A stretch of DNA of 64,000 nucleotides from Afifellaceae bacterium (GCA_028281235.1 JANQKG010000030.1:62001-126000), one strand, 5' to 3'; shown: positions 39,344-49,320, numbered from the stretch's first letter. Notes: generated from the sequence alone by a model not told the origin. Numbers and translations are program-made.

Positions 39344-39590
39344 CTTGGGGCCTTCAAGGCATTGGGGGACTTACACGCGGGCTTCGCCATAGAGGCAGCG
39401 CGCCGCCGAATAGCGGCCGTTCCGGCCCCGTCAGAGCGAGGCCGTGCGAATAATTCGACTGATCGCCGAAACGTGCACCATGACGGGGCTTTTAGCGGAG
39501 GCCGGCGGGCAAGGGAAGCAGGTGCAAGCTCGAACACACTGACACAAGAAAACGGGCACAAGAAAACGGGGCACAGGGCGATGGGCGTTC
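39344..39590. other. Gap upstream of ileS with a short direct repeat
   Basis: The 312-base gap between ileS and the antitoxin gene (39344-39655) should contain the ileS promoter, which I cannot pin down. At about 39544-39571 a 14-base sequence (ACAAGAAAACGGGC) is repeated in direct tandem. No open frame here looks real. The promoter of the downstream toxin-antitoxin pair begins at 39591. Confidence 0.5.
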
Positions 39591-39634
39591 TCGACAACGT
39601 GCCACCTGCCCGTTATACTTAGGCCAAGTGGCAC
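39591..39634 (+). promoter_or_regulatory. Promoter/operator of the MbcA-RES toxin-antitoxin pair
   Basis: TCGACA (39591-39596) and TATACT (39614-39619) with 17-base spacing make a good promoter 40 bases before the antitoxin ATG. A split palindrome, GTGCCAC (39599-39605) and GTGGCAC (39628-39634), brackets the -10, as expected for autorepression by the antitoxin. Confidence 0.65.
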
Positions 39635-39655
39635 AGACCAGGATTGGCAATTCAG

Positions 39656-40135
39656 ATGAAGCAACCCCGAGCGCTGTCGCCTGCGGCGGGCAAAGCGCCC
39701 GCAAGAACGAAGCGGCCTACTACGTCCGGAAAGACGACATCCGGCCGTTGCCTTCTCTCTGACCTCGCGGAGCGTGAGGTCAGGAACGCGGCGCGCGGCG
39801 AACGCGCGGAATTTATGATTCTCGATGACCTGTTGGCTCATGGTTTTAGCAGGGAGGAGCTTTACAGCCTCGTCCTGCCGCGCCGAACTTTCGCGCGGCG
39901 CAAGCAAGTGAACGCGCGACTCTCTGCGGAGGAGACGGACCGCGCAGTCAGGATTGCCCGTCTCACCGCGATGGCGGAGCGCGTCTTTGGCGAGCAGGAG
40001 AAAGCACACCGTTGGCTGCGCAAGCCGAGTCGTACACTCGACGGCGCCGTTCCGCTGAACTTGATGAAGTCCGAAAGCGGCGCTCATCTCGTTGAGCAAA
40101 CATTACACCGTATCGACTACGGCATACTCGCCTAG
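39656..40135 (+). CDS. MbcA/ParS/Xre-type antitoxin (DUF2384)
   Basis: A 159-residue antitoxin of the MbcA/ParS/Xre group that pairs with RES toxins. After a basic, disordered N-terminus (about 35 residues) come the Xre-like part (LLAHGFSREELYSLVLPRRTFARRKQ), an ARLSAEETDRAVRIARLTAMAERVFG segment and the C-terminal toxin-binding DUF2384 domain: KAHRWLRKPSRTLDGAVPLNLM, ending GAHLVEQTLHRIDYGILA. ATG 39656 is used; a TTG at 39644 adds four residues. The toxin gene starts 10 bases downstream. Confidence 0.93.
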   Translation: MKQPRALSPAAGKAPARTKRPTTSGKTTSGRCLLSDLAEREVRNAARGERAEFMILDDLLAHGFSREELYSLVLPRRTFARRKQVNARLSAEETDRAVRIARLTAMAERVFGEQEKAHRWLRKPSRTLDGAVPLNLMKSESGAHLVEQTLHRIDYGILA

Positions 40136-40145
40136 CGATCTTAGC

Positions 40146-40586
40146 GTGAACGTCTGGCGGATATCCAACTACGCTGACCTTTCGGGCCAGGGAGAAATGA
40201 TCGCATCCGGTCGGTGGCACCTTGCAGGCACACCTGTCGTCTATTGTGCCGACCATCCGGCAACGGCGCTTCTTGAAAAGCTCGTTCATATCGACCTGGA
40301 GGACATGCCGCGCGGCTACACGCTTCTCAGGATCGACGTGCCGGACGAACCGAGCCACCGCATTGAGGTCGCCGAACTCCCAGCCGATTGGATGACCAAT
40401 TTCGAGGCCACCCAAGCCGTCGAGACTGACGCGCTCGCCGCGGCAGAGCATCTTCTCATATGGGTCCCGTCGGTTCTCGCCCCGCATACATGGAACGCGC
40501 TTCTCAACCCGCGCCACGAGGCCGCATCTCATTGCAAGATCATCGAAACCGAACAGAATCTTTTCGATCCCCGGCTGGTCCGTTGA
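40146..40586 (+). CDS. RES-family toxin (NAD+-depleting)
   Basis: A 146-residue RES-domain protein. Characterised members (MbcT, PutA-type RES toxins) consume NAD+ by phosphorolysis or hydrolysis. The defining segments are VWRISNYADLSGQGEMIASGRWH (with the Arg pair and GRW), PVVYCADHPATALLEKLVH (Tyr and Glu), and the late WNALLNPRH. GTG 40146 begins exactly at the domain and sits 10 bases after the antitoxin stop; a TTG at 40092 would overlap it. Toxin downstream of antitoxin is normal for this type. With the palindromes that follow, the pair sits between ileS and ribF. Confidence 0.92.
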   Translation: MNVWRISNYADLSGQGEMIASGRWHLAGTPVVYCADHPATALLEKLVHIDLEDMPRGYTLLRIDVPDEPSHRIEVAELPADWMTNFEATQAVETDALAAAEHLLIWVPSVLAPHTWNALLNPRHEAASHCKIIETEQNLFDPRLVR

Positions 40587-40598
40587 GGAACGCCAAAT

Positions 40599-40674
40599 CT
40601 AGTGTCCCGAATCTGAAGTTCGCATCACTATTCAGCCTGCTCTGAACGAACTTCAGATTCGACAGGGACACTAG
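40599..40674. repeat. 76-bp inverted repeat downstream of the RES toxin
   Basis: Outer arms CTAGTGTCCC...GGGACACTAG and inner arms GAATCTGAAGTTCG...CGAACTTCAGATTC enclose a 24-base centre, with only a 4-base asymmetry (GACA) on the right. The size, near-perfect termini and AT-richer composition make it look like a small MITE-like element or strong terminator for the toxin-antitoxin pair. Confidence 0.8.
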
Positions 40675-40708
40675 ACAACATATTGAATCTATTGTTGTTT
40701 TATGGCTT

Positions 40709-40751
40709 GAAGTTCCTACGACGAGCCTGCTGGAATAATGGTAGGAACTTC
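40709..40751. repeat. Second inverted repeat (GAAGTTCCTAC) before yqaA
   Basis: Perfect 11-base arms GAAGTTCCTAC (40709-40719) and GTAGGAACTTC (40741-40751) flank a 21-base loop. It shares the GAAGTTC word with the preceding repeat. Together the two occupy most of the 214-base gap between the toxin gene and yqaA, including an AT-rich patch (about 40675-40705) unlike the local sequence. Confidence 0.75.
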
Positions 40752-40800
40752 AAACCCACTACACTGGCGCTTCGGCCGCGAAGCAGATAGAGCGACTCGC

Positions 40801-41400
40801 ATGATGGGACCGTCAGCGATGCTGCGCGCGCTCTACGATTGGACGATGCGGCTGGCGGCGACCAAGCATGCCACAGCGGCGCTGGCGTTTATCTCCACCA
40901 TCGAAAGCTCCGTCTTTCCGATCCCGCCGGACGTCCTGCTCATCCCCATGGTGCTGGCCAAGCGAGCCAAGGCGTGGTGGTACGCGCTGGTGGCGACCGT
41001 CTCCTCGGTGATCGGTGGCTTGATCGGCTATGCGCTGGGGGCGCTTCTGTTTGAAGCCGTGGCCAAGCCGATTCTGAGTTTTTACGGCTATCTGGAGCAG
41101 TTCGACCACTTCGCCGAATATTACAATTCGTGGGGCGCGTGGGCGGTGCTCGTCGCGGGTGTCACGCCCTTCCCGTTCAAGGTGATCACCATTGCGTCCG
41201 GCGCGACGCAATTGTCATTGGTGGTGTTCATCGTGGCGAGCGTCGTGGCGCGCGGATTGCGCTTCTTCCTCGTGGCAGGGCTGCTTTATTGGTTCGGCCC
41301 GCCGATCCGCGATTTCATCGAAGCGCGGCTCGGTCTGGTGACGACAATCTTTTTCGTGCTGTTGATCGGCGGCTTCGTGGTGGCGCGCTACGCGGTTTGA
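40801..41400 (+). CDS. YqaA family DedA-like membrane protein
   Basis: A 199-residue inner-membrane protein of the YqaA/DedA-like group. ESSVFPIPPDVLLIPMVLAKR is the family's reentrant-loop motif, followed by GGLIGYALGALLFE and the second loop VLVAGVTPFPFKVITIASGA, then C-terminal helices. DedA-type proteins are tied to lipid carrier recycling and membrane homeostasis; this member's cargo is unknown. Start ATG 40801 (or 40819). It converges with ribF, whose 3' end overlaps by 13 bases. Confidence 0.88.
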   Translation: MMGPSAMLRALYDWTMRLAATKHATAALAFISTIESSVFPIPPDVLLIPMVLAKRAKAWWYALVATVSSVIGGLIGYALGALLFEAVAKPILSFYGYLEQFDHFAEYYNSWGAWAVLVAGVTPFPFKVITIASGATQLSLVVFIVASVVARGLRFFLVAGLLYWFGPPIRDFIEARLGLVTTIFFVLLIGGFVVARYAV

Positions 41401-42404
41401 TCGCCGCCTGCCTTGAGCGCGACCCAGGCATCGGCGATGCGCTGATCGAAGGCGCTCGGGGGATGGCGCTCCAGGATGGTGCGCGCCTCAACGGAATCCT
41501 CGTCCATGCGCGCCACCAGCGCCTCGACGCTGTCGAAATGGCGCTCTTCACGAATATGTCCGCAGAACGAGACGAGTGCGTCTGCGCCGTAAAGGTCGCC
41601 GGAGAAATCGAAGACGAAGGTCTCCAGCACCGGGTCGCCGCCGCCGAAAGTCGGGCGCCGGCCATAGCTCGCCACGCCGTCGCGGAGCGCGCCGTCGGTC
41701 GTCAAAAGACGCACCGCATAAATGCCGTGGGCGAGTTCAGATGCCGGATCGAGCACCATGTTGGCTGTCGGGTAGCCGAGGTCTCGGCCGCGGCCGTCAC
41801 CGTGTTGGACGGTTCCCGCAACGGCGAAACGCCAGCCAAGCAGCCCGCCGGCCGCTGCAACATCCCCTTGCGACAGAGCGTGACGGATGCGCGTCGACGA
41901 CACCGCCTCCGGCCCTTCGCTCACCGCATCGACGGTCGTTACCGAGAAGCCGTGCAGTACGCCCTGCTCGGCAAGGAATTGCGGCGTGCCTGCGCGGGCC
42001 TTGCCGAAGTGAAAATCATAGCCGGTGATTGCGGCGCGGATGCCGAGGCGCTTCAGCAGCACGTCACTGACGAAATCCGCCGCGCTCTGCGCCGCCAGCG
42101 CCTGATCGAACGGCAGCACCAAAGTGCCGTCAAAGCCGAGTGCGGCCGCGAGCGCGGCTTTCAGCGGCGCCGGCGTCAAACGAAAGAGGGGCTTTCCGGA
42201 GAAGAAAGCACGCGGGTGCGGCTCGAAGGTCAGCATCAGCGCAGGCACGCCCAGATGCTCCGCTTGCGCGGAGGCAGCGCGCAGCACCGCCTGATGGCCG
42301 CAATGCACGCCATCGAAATTGCCGATAGCCACCACGCCGCTGCGCCACGCGGACGGCATGTCGGCGAGACTGGCAAAGCGGGCTGGCTTGGCGGGAGGCA
42401 TCAT
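41388..42404 (-). CDS. ribF: Bifunctional riboflavin kinase/FAD synthetase
   Basis: RibF makes FMN and FAD from riboflavin. From ATG 42404 the protein is 338 residues: an N-terminal FAD synthetase with VVAIGNFDGVHCGHQAVL (the nucleotidyltransferase GxFDGxHxGH site) and LTFEPHPRAFF, SSTRIRHAL, and a C-terminal riboflavin kinase with GRGRDLGYPTANM and FDFSGDLYG. The open frame to 42620 adds non-family residues. The HAD gene lies upstream on the same strand; in other rhizobia ribF is close to ileS, but here yqaA and a toxin-antitoxin pair intervene. Confidence 0.95.
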   Translation of the reverse strand: MMPPAKPARFASLADMPSAWRSGVVAIGNFDGVHCGHQAVLRAASAQAEHLGVPALMLTFEPHPRAFFSGKPLFRLTPAPLKAALAAALGFDGTLVLPFDQALAAQSAADFVSDVLLKRLGIRAAITGYDFHFGKARAGTPQFLAEQGVLHGFSVTTVDAVSEGPEAVSSTRIRHALSQGDVAAAGGLLGWRFAVAGTVQHGDGRGRDLGYPTANMVLDPASELAHGIYAVRLLTTDGALRDGVASYGRRPTFGGGDPVLETFVFDFSGDLYGADALVSFCGHIREERHFDSVEALVARMDEDSVEARTILERHPPSAFDQRIADAWVALKAGGDQTA

Positions 42405-42462
42405 GGGCGGGGTTCGCAAGCGGCCGGGACCCTGCCTGCCGCGGATGGGAGCGTCAAGCGGG

Positions 42463-43314
42463 TCAAGCGGCGCCATCCCAAGCAAGTGCCGGGATATGCG
42501 CCACCGCATCAAGCCCCTCCGCGTGCAGCCGGGCAACGACGCGCGCCGCGTCCGGGTCTTTGTGCGATCCGAAATCGGCGGCGTGAATGCCGCCGGTGAC
42601 AAAAAGAGCCGGCAGATCATTGTCGACGGCGCCGCGGATGTCGGTCGGGAGACCGTCGCCGATGGCCAGAATGCGCTTGCCTTTCAGCGCCGCGATCTCG
42701 CGCTTGGCGGCATCGTAGATCGGTGCGTGCGGCTTGCCGAACAGGACAGCCTCGCCGCCCAGCTCGCTATAGAGGCGGGCGAGCGCACCGGCGCAATAGA
42801 TCAAATGGCCGCCGCGCTCTACGACGAAGTCCGGATTGGCGCACACCATGGTAAGTCCGCGCGCCACAAGCCGCTCAAACAGGGCGCGATAATCCTCCGG
42901 CGTCTCCGTATCGTCGTCGAGGAGCCCCGTGCAACTGACGATCTCCGCCTCGTCCTCAGACACAAGCGCGATGTCCAGCCCCTCGTAGAACGCGTCGTCG
43001 CGGTCGGGACCGACATGCAGTACCTTTGCGCCGGGGCGCGCGGCGATCACTGCGCGCGTCACATCGCCGGACGTAATGACGGTATCGTAGGCGCCGTCGG
43101 GGACGCCCAGCCCTCTCAGCTGTGCGACGACCGAATCGGCCGGACGCGGCGCATTGGTGACGAGCCCAACCGGTCCGACGATCTCGCGGAAGCGGACAAG
43201 CGCGTCCACGGCGGGTGGAAACGCGGCGACACCGTTGTGGAGAACGCCCCAAACGTCGCACAGCAGCGAATCATATTCGCCGGTCAGCTCCTTCAGACCC
43301 GCAATCCGACGCAT
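42463..43314 (-). CDS. HAD-superfamily phosphatase, TIGR01459 type
   Basis: A 283-residue HAD hydrolase of the NagD-like class IIA. Motif I is LLCDVWGVLHNG (nucleophile DxWG variant of DxD), motif II VGLVTNAPRP, the class IIA cap lies between, and the C-terminal motif is ILAIGDGLPTDIRGAVDNDLPALFVTGG. This matches the TIGR01459 group found upstream of ribF in Rhizobiales. Its substrate is unknown. It is divergent from the M16 pair across a 256-base gap. Confidence 0.9.
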   Translation of the reverse strand: MRRIAGLKELTGEYDSLLCDVWGVLHNGVAAFPPAVDALVRFREIVGPVGLVTNAPRPADSVVAQLRGLGVPDGAYDTVITSGDVTRAVIAARPGAKVLHVGPDRDDAFYEGLDIALVSEDEAEIVSCTGLLDDDTETPEDYRALFERLVARGLTMVCANPDFVVERGGHLIYCAGALARLYSELGGEAVLFGKPHAPIYDAAKREIAALKGKRILAIGDGLPTDIRGAVDNDLPALFVTGGIHAADFGSHKDPDAARVVARLHAEGLDAVAHIPALAWDGAA

Positions 43315-43570
43315 TCCGTTTTCGTTCCATCCTCAGCGCCGAGAAGCCCCGCGCGCCCGCGGGAAACCGGCGGCGCGGCCTAGCGCCACGCGCGAGCGCC
43401 GTCAAGCACGGCCGCCGTCGAGCAATAACCAGCTCCGGCCTGCCGCCCGCATCGGCGCGGCGGCCATATCGCACACGCGCCTTGAACAGATCATGAAGGA
43501 AAGTTCATTCGCCACCCTTCGCGCCGCCCCTATATTGCCGCAATATGTGACCGTCGGAGGGCCCTGCCCG

Positions 43571-44953
43571 ATGAAGAGCTTCTTGCCGCTGGTGCTGTTG
43601 TCCGGAGTGCTGATGTCCTCAATCCCCGCCTATGCTGAGTCTCAGGTCGCCGAAATTGGCGCCGAAATCCCCCGCATGGCGCCGAACGCTGAGGAATTCC
43701 GCCTCGCCAACGGCATGCCCGTCGTCGTGATCCCCGACCACAGGGCGCCCGTCGTCTCGCACATGATCTGGTACAAGGTCGGCGCGGCCGATGAGGAAGA
43801 CGGCCAATCGGGCATCGCCCATTTCCTCGAGCATCTCATGTTCAAAGGCACGGAGAACCATCCGGGCGATGAATTCCGCTCTCGCGTGGCGGCCATCGGC
43901 GGCGACGAAAACGCCTTCACCGCGGCCGACTACACTGCTTACTTCCAGCGCGTCGCCAAGGAGAATCTCGGCGAGATGATGCGCTACGAAGCCGACCGGA
44001 TGACCAATCTCGTGCTTGCCGACGATGTGGTCGAGACGGAGCGCGACGTGGTTCTCAACGAGCGGCGCGACCGCGTGGAGCGCAATCCTGACGCGATCCT
44101 CAACGAAGCGCTGCTCAGAATCCTCTACCTGAACCACCCTTACGGCCGTCCGATCATTGGGTGGAACCACGAGATCGAGGCGCTGGATCGTGAGACGGCG
44201 CTGGAATTCTATCGCCGCTATTATACGCCGAGCAATGCGATCCTGGTCGTCGCCGGCGACGTGACGCCCGATGAGGTGAAGCGGCTGGCGGAGGAGACGT
44301 ACGGCGTCATCCCCGCGCGCGCCGATCTCGCGCGCGCGGCCCGGCCATCGGAGCCGCCGGGAGCCGGTCCACGCACGGTCACGGTGCGCGACGAGAAGGT
44401 GCGCGAGCCGCAAGTGCAGCGCGCCTATATCGTGCCCTCGGCGACGACGGCGGAGCCAGGCGAGGCTGAGGCGCTCAGCCTGCTTGCGGAGATTCTCGGC
44501 GGCGGCGCGACGAGCCGCTTCTATGACGGCCTCGTGCGCGGCGACGGCATCGCCACCTATGCCGGCGCCTTCTATCGCTCCACCGCCCTCGATAGCTCAC
44601 GCTTCGTGATCTACGGATTGCCCAAGCCCGGCGTTGCGCTCACCGATCTGGAGGGGCGGATGGATGAGGTGATTGCCACGCTCCTGGAAGACGGGGTCAC
44701 CGAGGAGGAGCTGGAACGCGCCAAACGGTCGGCGATTGCGCAGGCTATCTATTCCCTCGACAGCCAGGTACGGCTGGCGATGATCGTGGGCCAGGCGCTG
44801 ACCTCCGGGGCGACACTTTCCGACGTTCAGACCTGGCCGGAGCGCATCGATGCGGTGACGGTCGACGATGTCCAGGCGGCGGCGCAGAAATTCCTTCGTG
44901 CGGAGGCCTCCGCCACCGGCTATCTTGAGCCGCTTGCGGAGGAGCGGAGCTGA
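43571..44953 (+). CDS. Secreted M16 family metallopeptidase (catalytic subunit)
   Basis: A 460-residue exported M16 peptidase with a signal peptide (MKSFLPLVLLSGVLMSS, cleavage near AYAES). The zinc motif HFLEH is intact at residues 84-88 and the distal Glu is in VETERDVVLNERR. A GGAGG ends 10 bases before ATG 43571; the frame is open further upstream but is not family-like. It overlaps the next gene by TGATG. This and the inactive partner resemble the alphaproteobacterial two-gene M16 (PqqL/YmxG-like) periplasmic protease pair. Confidence 0.94.
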   Translation: MKSFLPLVLLSGVLMSSIPAYAESQVAEIGAEIPRMAPNAEEFRLANGMPVVVIPDHRAPVVSHMIWYKVGAADEEDGQSGIAHFLEHLMFKGTENHPGDEFRSRVAAIGGDENAFTAADYTAYFQRVAKENLGEMMRYEADRMTNLVLADDVVETERDVVLNERRDRVERNPDAILNEALLRILYLNHPYGRPIIGWNHEIEALDRETALEFYRRYYTPSNAILVVAGDVTPDEVKRLAEETYGVIPARADLARAARPSEPPGAGPRTVTVRDEKVREPQVQRAYIVPSATTAEPGEAEALSLLAEILGGGATSRFYDGLVRGDGIATYAGAFYRSTALDSSRFVIYGLPKPGVALTDLEGRMDEVIATLLEDGVTEEELERAKRSAIAQAIYSLDSQVRLAMIVGQALTSGATLSDVQTWPERIDAVTVDDVQAAAQKFLRAEASATGYLEPLAEERS

Positions 44954-46272
44954 TGCCTCTGTCAGGTTCCGCCCGTGCTGCGGCGTTCGCCCTTGGAGCC
45001 CTCATGAACATTGCGCTTGCCACACCACCGGCTCAGGCCACCACCGTCCAGGAGGTCACCAGCCCGTCGGGGCTGACGGCGTGGGTGGTGGAGGATTACA
45101 CGCTGCCGATTGTGGCGATGAACATGGCATTTCGTGGTGGCGCGTCGCAGGACCCGGACGGCAAAGCGGGCCTCGCCAACCTCATGTCCGGCCTGTTGGA
45201 CGAAGGCGCCGGGCCGCTCGATTCGCGCGGCTATCAGACGAAGCTTGAGGACCTCTCCGTCACGATCAACTTCGATGTCGGCGCCGACGCCTTCTACGGC
45301 AATCTGCGCACGCTGACGACCAATCTTGACGAGGCGGTGGAACTCCTCCGTCTTGCCATAAACGAACCGCGTTTCGATGCGGAGCCGGTGGAGCGTATCC
45401 GCGGGCAGGTGATCGCCAATCTCCGGCGTGAGGAATCGGACCCGAACGACGTTGCCGGCCGCCTGTGGTCGGCCACCATGTTCGGCGCGCATCCCTATGG
45501 CCAGTCGCGGCAGGGCACGCCGGACAGCGTCGCCGCGATCAATGCGGACGATTTGAAGGCCTTCCATGCGCGCACTCTGGCGCGTGACAATCTGCACGTC
45601 GTCATGGTCGGCGCGATCAATGGCGAAAAGGCGGCAGAGGTGCTCGACAAAGTCTTCGGCGCGCTGCCGGCAGAGGCCAATCTCAACTCGATCGCCGAGG
45701 TCAATCCGGCGGTGTCGCAAACTGCGCATGCGGCGCTTTCCGTCCCGCAGACGACGGTGCGGCTCGGCGGGCCGGGGTTGAAGCGCGACGACCCGGATTT
45801 CATCGCCGCCTATGTCGCCGATCACATCCTCGGCGGCGGGACGTTCTCCTCGCGCCTCTACAAGGCCGTGCGTGAAGATCGCGGCCTCGCCTACTCCGTC
45901 GGCACCAGCGTCGTCCCGTTCGACCATGCCGGCGCCTTCGTGGCGGCGACCTCCGTTGGTGCCGCCAACGCCGATGCGGCGGTCGAGATCATGCTGGAGG
46001 AGATCGCCAGATACGGCGAAGACGGGCCGAGCGAAGAGGAGCTTGCCTCGGCCAAGGACTATCTGGTCGGCAATTTCGCCTTGCGCTTCGATTCTTCGCA
46101 AAAGATCGCGCGCAACCTCCTGCACTTCCAGCTCGACAATCTCGGGATCGATTATCTGGAGCGGCGGAACGATCTGATCCGCGCGGTCACCCTGGAGGAC
46201 GTGAAGCGGGTGTCGAAGCGCATCTGGAGCCAGCCGCTTTCCGTCATCACCGTGGGGCCGGGCGAAAGCTGA
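44953..46272 (+). CDS. Secreted M16 family protein lacking the zinc motif (partner subunit)
   Basis: A 439-residue M16 homologue with a signal peptide (cleavage near PAQA). At the place of HxxEH it has GLANLMSGLLDEGAG, so the zinc ligands are absent and it should be the non-catalytic half of a heterodimer with the preceding gene, as in mitochondrial MPP. The remaining fold markers are kept (GTPDSVAAI, LGGGTFSSRLYKAVREDRGLAYS). It is translationally coupled to the active subunit by a TGATG overlap. Confidence 0.93.
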   Translation: MPLSGSARAAAFALGALMNIALATPPAQATTVQEVTSPSGLTAWVVEDYTLPIVAMNMAFRGGASQDPDGKAGLANLMSGLLDEGAGPLDSRGYQTKLEDLSVTINFDVGADAFYGNLRTLTTNLDEAVELLRLAINEPRFDAEPVERIRGQVIANLRREESDPNDVAGRLWSATMFGAHPYGQSRQGTPDSVAAINADDLKAFHARTLARDNLHVVMVGAINGEKAAEVLDKVFGALPAEANLNSIAEVNPAVSQTAHAALSVPQTTVRLGGPGLKRDDPDFIAAYVADHILGGGTFSSRLYKAVREDRGLAYSVGTSVVPFDHAGAFVAATSVGAANADAAVEIMLEEIARYGEDGPSEEELASAKDYLVGNFALRFDSSQKIARNLLHFQLDNLGIDYLERRNDLIRAVTLEDVKRVSKRIWSQPLSVITVGPGES

Positions 46273-46409
46273 GGCGGACGAACGCCCGTTAATGCCGCCT
46301 GGGGCCCACTCCAGGCTCAGAAGCGCTTGACTCCGCCCCCGGGCTTGCGCTTGACGCGCCTTCTGCCCACGATAGCGACAACGGGCAAGCCAAGGGGTTG
46401 GAGGGCGAT

Positions 46410-46979
46410 ATGCGATTGAAGACCGCGGGTCTTACGGCATTTCTGGTGCTGTCTTGGAGTTCGTTCGCGGCGGCGGGGCCGATCGCGGATGCCGGGGCGG
46501 AAGCGGAGGGGCTTCATGCGGACGGTCAGATTGTGGAGGCGCTTGAGGCGTTGAACGCCGCCGCCGATGTGGTGTGGGGCGAAGGCGCGCTGGCCTTCAG
46601 GACGGTGGCCGTGGTGGACGCGGCAAGCGGCTTCGGCCTCTACGATGTGCGCGCCGACGCGACCTTCAAGCCCGACCAGAAGCTGACGGTCTATGTGGAG
46701 CCGGTCGGCTTCGGATATGGCGGCGGGACGGTCGCCTTCACCGCCGATCTGGCGCTGGAGAACGCCACCGGCCAGGTTCTCAACGAGACCGCCGACGTGT
46801 TCGCCATCGACGCGCCGTTCGCGGAAGGAAGGCGCGAATTCTATATGACGTTAACCTTTGACGTGCCCTTCCTGCGCCCTGGCGATTACACGGCGATCTT
46901 CACAGTCCACGACAAGAACTCCGATAAAAGCGGCAGCTTCGACGTGCCGTTCAACGTCGCCCTGCCGGCCGCCGAATAG
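46410..46979 (+). CDS. Secreted protein of unknown function
   Basis: A 189-residue protein with a clear signal peptide (MRLKTAGLTAFLVLSWSSFAAAG). The mature part is mostly beta-rich: VVDAASGFGLYDVRADATF, LTVYVEPVGFGYGG, and a FDVPFLRPGDYTAIFTVHDKNS segment that repeats in style near the end. No enzyme motif is seen. ATG 46410 has a GGAGG 5 bases upstream, which outweighs a TTG at 46398. It stands alone between the M16 pair and groESL. The FYMTLTFDVPFLRPGDYTA wording is reminiscent of a family of alphaproteobacterial exported proteins but I cannot name it. Confidence 0.7.
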   Translation: MRLKTAGLTAFLVLSWSSFAAAGPIADAGAEAEGLHADGQIVEALEALNAAADVVWGEGALAFRTVAVVDAASGFGLYDVRADATFKPDQKLTVYVEPVGFGYGGGTVAFTADLALENATGQVLNETADVFAIDAPFAEGRREFYMTLTFDVPFLRPGDYTAIFTVHDKNSDKSGSFDVPFNVALPAAE

Positions 46980-47055
46980 GCGGCAACGCGCTTGCGACAG
47001 CGGACGACCCCGTGCGGCCCCGCAAGAAAATGCCGGCCGCTTCGGCGCTTTGCCA

Positions 47056-47084
47056 TTGACAAGCGAACGGACGCGCCCTACCTC
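47056..47084 (+). promoter_or_regulatory. groESL promoter
   Basis: TTGACA at 47056-47061 and CCCTACCT (a weak TACCTC -10 at 47079-47084, 17-base spacing) precede the CIRCE. This could be a housekeeping promoter, a heat-shock sigma-32 promoter of alphaproteobacterial type, or both overlapping. Confidence 0.6.
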
Positions 47085-47096
47085 ACCGCCGGCCTG

Positions 47097-47123
47097 TTAG
47101 CACTCCCTTCGGGCGAGTGCTAA
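47097..47123 (+). promoter_or_regulatory. CIRCE operator for HrcA
   Basis: TTAGCACTC (47097-47105), nine bases, GAGTGCTAA (47115-47123): a perfect CIRCE element, target of the HrcA repressor. It lies 51 bases before the groES start and just after the likely promoter, so groESL is under HrcA negative control. Confidence 0.97.
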
Positions 47124-47174
47124 CAGCTGTTTTCGTAGGGCGTCCGCCCTCCAGAAGGACGAGAGAGGGAGCAT

Positions 47175-47489
47175 ATGCATTTCCGTCCACTACATGACCG
47201 TGTTGTCGTCCGCCGTCTTGAGTCTGAGGAGAAGACCAAGGGCGGCATCATCATCCCAGACACCGCCAAGGAGAAGCCGCAGGAAGGCGAAGTGATCGCC
47301 GTCGGCCCCGGCGGCCGTGACGAGGCCGGCAAGTTGCAGCCGCTCGACGTCAAGGTCGGCGACCGCATCCTGTTCGGCAAGTGGTCCGGCACCGAGGTCA
47401 AGCTCGATGGCGAGGAACTCCTGATCATGAAGGAGTCCGACATTATGGGCATCATCGAGAAGAAGTCGGCCAGAAAGAAAGCCGCCTGA
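47175..47489 (+). CDS. groES: Co-chaperonin GroES
   Basis: GroES, 104 residues, the lid of the GroEL chaperonin. It shows [46 protein letters not shown] (mobile loop within, cited here in part), [27 protein letters not shown] and the usual basic end. ATG 47175 follows GAGAGGGAG SD. It is the first gene after the CIRCE and is followed by groEL after 46 bases. Confidence 0.98.
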   Translation: MHFRPLHDRVVVRRLESEEKTKGGIIIPDTAKEKPQEGEVIAVGPGGRDEAGKLQPLDVKVGDRILFGKWSGTEVKLDGEELLIMKESDIMGIIEKKSARKKAA

Positions 47490-47526
47490 CCTGCGCCCAT
47501 CCATCCTGCGGAATTTTCAGAGTTAA

Positions 47527-49173
<1,647 letters not shown>

Positions 49174-49200
49174 GGACGTCCGCCGACGTCAGAGATGAAA

Positions 49201-49225
49201 CGGGGCCCGCGCGGGCCCCGTTTTT
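49201..49225 (+). terminator. Rho-independent terminator of groESL
   Basis: A perfect 10-base inverted repeat (CGGGGCCCGC with GCGGGCCCCG) followed by TTTTT, 28 bases after the groEL stop. This is the clearest intrinsic terminator in the window. Confidence 0.9.
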
Positions 49226-49258
49226 CGTTGCGGGCCCACGAGCAGTCCCGCGGATCAC

Positions 49259-49291
49259 CGTAGCCCGGATGGAGCAGAGCGAAATCCGGGG
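49259..49291. repeat. GTAGCCCGGATGGAGC-type repeat
   Basis: A 33-bp element matching 6479-6511 and, inverted, 6629-6661. It forms a hairpin from CCCGGAT and ATCCGGG and sits between the groESL terminator and the next repeat, with hisG convergent beyond. Confidence 0.7.
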
Positions 49292-49320
49292 GCGGGCGCG
49301 CTGCGATCAATCCTCTCCTC

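Noticed and set aside
39431..40099. 222-codon minus-strand frame over the antitoxin gene
   Set aside because: The opposite strand has a well-supported antitoxin with promoter and partner; this frame has no motif.
44953..46272. Second M16 gene as a pseudogene because its zinc motif is missing
   Set aside because: The frame is intact, with signal peptide and conserved fold motifs; loss of the zinc motif is normal for the partner subunit.
47097..47123. CIRCE as an intrinsic terminator of the secreted-protein gene upstream
   Set aside because: It matches the HrcA operator exactly and lies just before groES; a hairpin role upstream is unnecessary.
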